The translations under genes and the position numbers were made by a program. DNA of 22,928 nucleotides from a virus. The notes below the pieces were generated by a model, which was given only the letters and a program-made list of their open reading frames with translations, did not search any database and was not told the DNA's origin. Numbering within the stretch: position 1 is the stretch's first letter; each line of letters starts with the position of its first letter. The stretch covers positions 1 to 22,928 of IMG/VR virus record IMGVR_UViG_3300023276_000774, one strand, 5' to 3'. Positions 22,369 to 22,928 of the stretch are shown one piece after another.

Positions 22369-22707
22369 TTATCCTAATTCATTAGGATTTTTTATATAAC
22401 AATTTAATAATCTTAAATCAAGATATTCATCCATAGAGATTAAACAAATGTTTGATAAGATGGAAGGACCTTTATTTAGCCTAATAATTTCTAATGCAAA
22501 AGTTATATTATTTTTATCAATATCAACAATACAACCTCCTAAAATTTGAGAAGTCAATAAATTTATTGGAACTTCTTGTAAATTATTTTGTATAAAAGAA
22601 GCTATTTTAATGGCTTTTACAATTTTAAATTCTTCTTGCAAATTTTCTATAAATTCATCTTCCACACTCCATTTAGTCTCCTCTGTAGATTTCAGTTTTA
22701 ATTCCAT
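22369..22707 (-). CDS. Hypothetical protein, coupled to the nuclease gene
   Basis: This 112-aa protein has no signal peptide or membrane span. The N-terminus is acidic (STEETKWSVEDEFIENLQEE) and the body is rich in Ile, Leu and Asn (IKIASFIQNNLQEVP, GGCIVDIDKNN, FALEIIRLNKGPSILSNICL). I do not recognise the family. Its start overlaps the end of the VRR-NUC gene by 35 nt in another frame, indicating co-translation and suggesting a shared early or replication-related unit. The C-terminal codons (NPNELG) overlap an inverted repeat. Confidence 0.7.
   Translation of the reverse strand: MELKLKSTEETKWSVEDEFIENLQEEFKIVKAIKIASFIQNNLQEVPINLLTSQILGGCIVDIDKNNITFALEIIRLNKGPSILSNICLISMDEYLDLRLLNCYIKNPNELG
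22371..22393 (+). terminator. Weak plus-direction hairpin with T-run, antisense to a gene end
   Basis: ATCCTAAT (22371-22378) and ATTAGGAT (22381-22388) form a perfect inverted repeat (realistically a 7-bp stem with a 4-nt loop), and T continues to 22393 on the plus strand. It could stop plus-strand late transcription that runs through the convergent junction. The stem is AT-rich and the site is coding on the other strand, so this is tentative. Confidence 0.35.
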
Positions 22708-22915
22708 GTTCTTTTAATTGTTTTAGTCTAAACTTCTGTAGCATAGATACTTTACCATCAGGCTTTTTTATTTCAGAAAATAATACATCTGAATTTTTAG
22801 GTATAGCTATTAAATCAGGTATCCCATTTCTATTTGTTACTGTTAATTTAATAACATAATAGCCTTCATCTTCCAATTGGTTTATTCTTTTCAATTGGAT
22901 TTGATTCTCTGTCAT
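22673..22915 (-). CDS. VRR-NUC domain nuclease
   Basis: This 80-aa protein is a minimal VRR-NUC domain of the PD-(D/E)xK nuclease superfamily. The catalytic core is visible: GIPDLI with D34, then FSEIKK with E48 and K50, and the family-typical KxSxxQ with Q60 beginning the last helix, ending in LKEHGIKTEIY. Phage stand-alone VRR-NUC proteins are structure-specific endonucleases in the few cases studied (for instance cleaving Holliday junctions), so a role in replication, recombination or packaging is likely. The start is secure: the only upstream in-frame codons before the edge include a TAG at 22927-22925. It overlaps the next gene by 35 nt and has a promoter-like box 4 nt before its ATG. 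Confidence 0.9.
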   Translation of the reverse strand: MTENQIQLKRINQLEDEGYYVIKLTVTNRNGIPDLIAIPKNSDVLFSEIKKPDGKVSMLQKFRLKQLKEHGIKTEIYRGD

Positions 22916-22919
22916 TTTA

Positions 22920-22927
22920 CAAATCTA
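22920..22927 (-). promoter_or_regulatory. Candidate -7 box (TAGATTTG) immediately before the VRR-NUC ATG
   Basis: On the minus strand TAGATTTG fits TAnnTTTG and is followed by four bases and then the ATG at 22915. A promoter here would give a message starting at or within a few bases of the ATG. Sequence further upstream lies outside the window, so a -33 element cannot be examined. Confidence 0.4.
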
Positions 22928-22928
22928 A

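Noticed and set aside
1-22928. CRISPR array, tRNA genes, insertion sequences, integrase or attachment site
   Set aside because: No regularly spaced direct repeats, cloverleaf-forming sequence, transposase or recombinase motif, or paired terminal repeats were seen; the window is almost fully coding.

Overview
The window reads as part of the genome of a tailed, probably short-tailed (podovirus-like), phage of a marine or aquatic Bacteroidetes host. This rests on four things. The DNA is AT-rich. No convincing Shine-Dalgarno sequence precedes any gene; starts sit in A/T-rich leaders. The few intergenic gaps carry boxes matching the Bacteroidetes promoter -7 element TAnnTTTG. The proteins resemble virion families I know from crAss-like and uncultured marine Bacteroidetes phages. 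Family assignments are from memory of sequence patterns, not from a search. Nearly every base is coding, and there is no gene-free stretch over 300 bases.

Plus strand, 7-21716: a late virion-morphogenesis block. It opens with a conserved phage protein of unknown function (7-765). A two-gene cassette follows (816-2453), framed by a TATATTTG box and a strong intrinsic terminator. Its two products look like paralogues: a 120-aa protein, and a 416-aa version with about 300 residues of beta-type modules inserted. A second TATATTTG box directly after the terminator starts the tail block: two connector/ring-like proteins (2541-3512, 3516-4436), a 1752-aa tail stabilisation/nozzle-like protein (4438-9696), a 57-aa satellite gene (9698-9871) resembling the giant protein's C-terminal module, and a conserved virion protein (9880-10641). 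A GNAT-like acetyltransferase gene (10662-11063) with its own candidate promoter comes next. Three genes then have the order and relative size of the T7 gp14-gp15-gp16 ejection proteins: 354, 579 and 2531 aa. The last is a polyvalent protein with duplicated N-terminal GYxGS repeats, a long Gly/Ala-rich hydrophobic region, a candidate ADP-ribosyltransferase-like domain and an HEVFH zinc-protease motif. A small gene (21459-21716) overlaps its end.

Minus strand, 22915-21713: a convergent cluster of four small genes, beginning with a VRR-NUC nuclease and continuing with three proteins of unknown function. This is probably the edge of a non-structural region. The two strands meet with overlapping stop codons and no hairpin terminator at the junction.

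The main points of interest are the exchange of beta-type modules among unrelated virion genes, the stand-alone copy of a C-terminal Cys module, the multi-domain ejected protein, and candidate promoters so close to start codons that transcripts may be leaderless. I see no CRISPR array, tRNA, integrase, transposon, lysis gene or recognisable anti-phage defence system.
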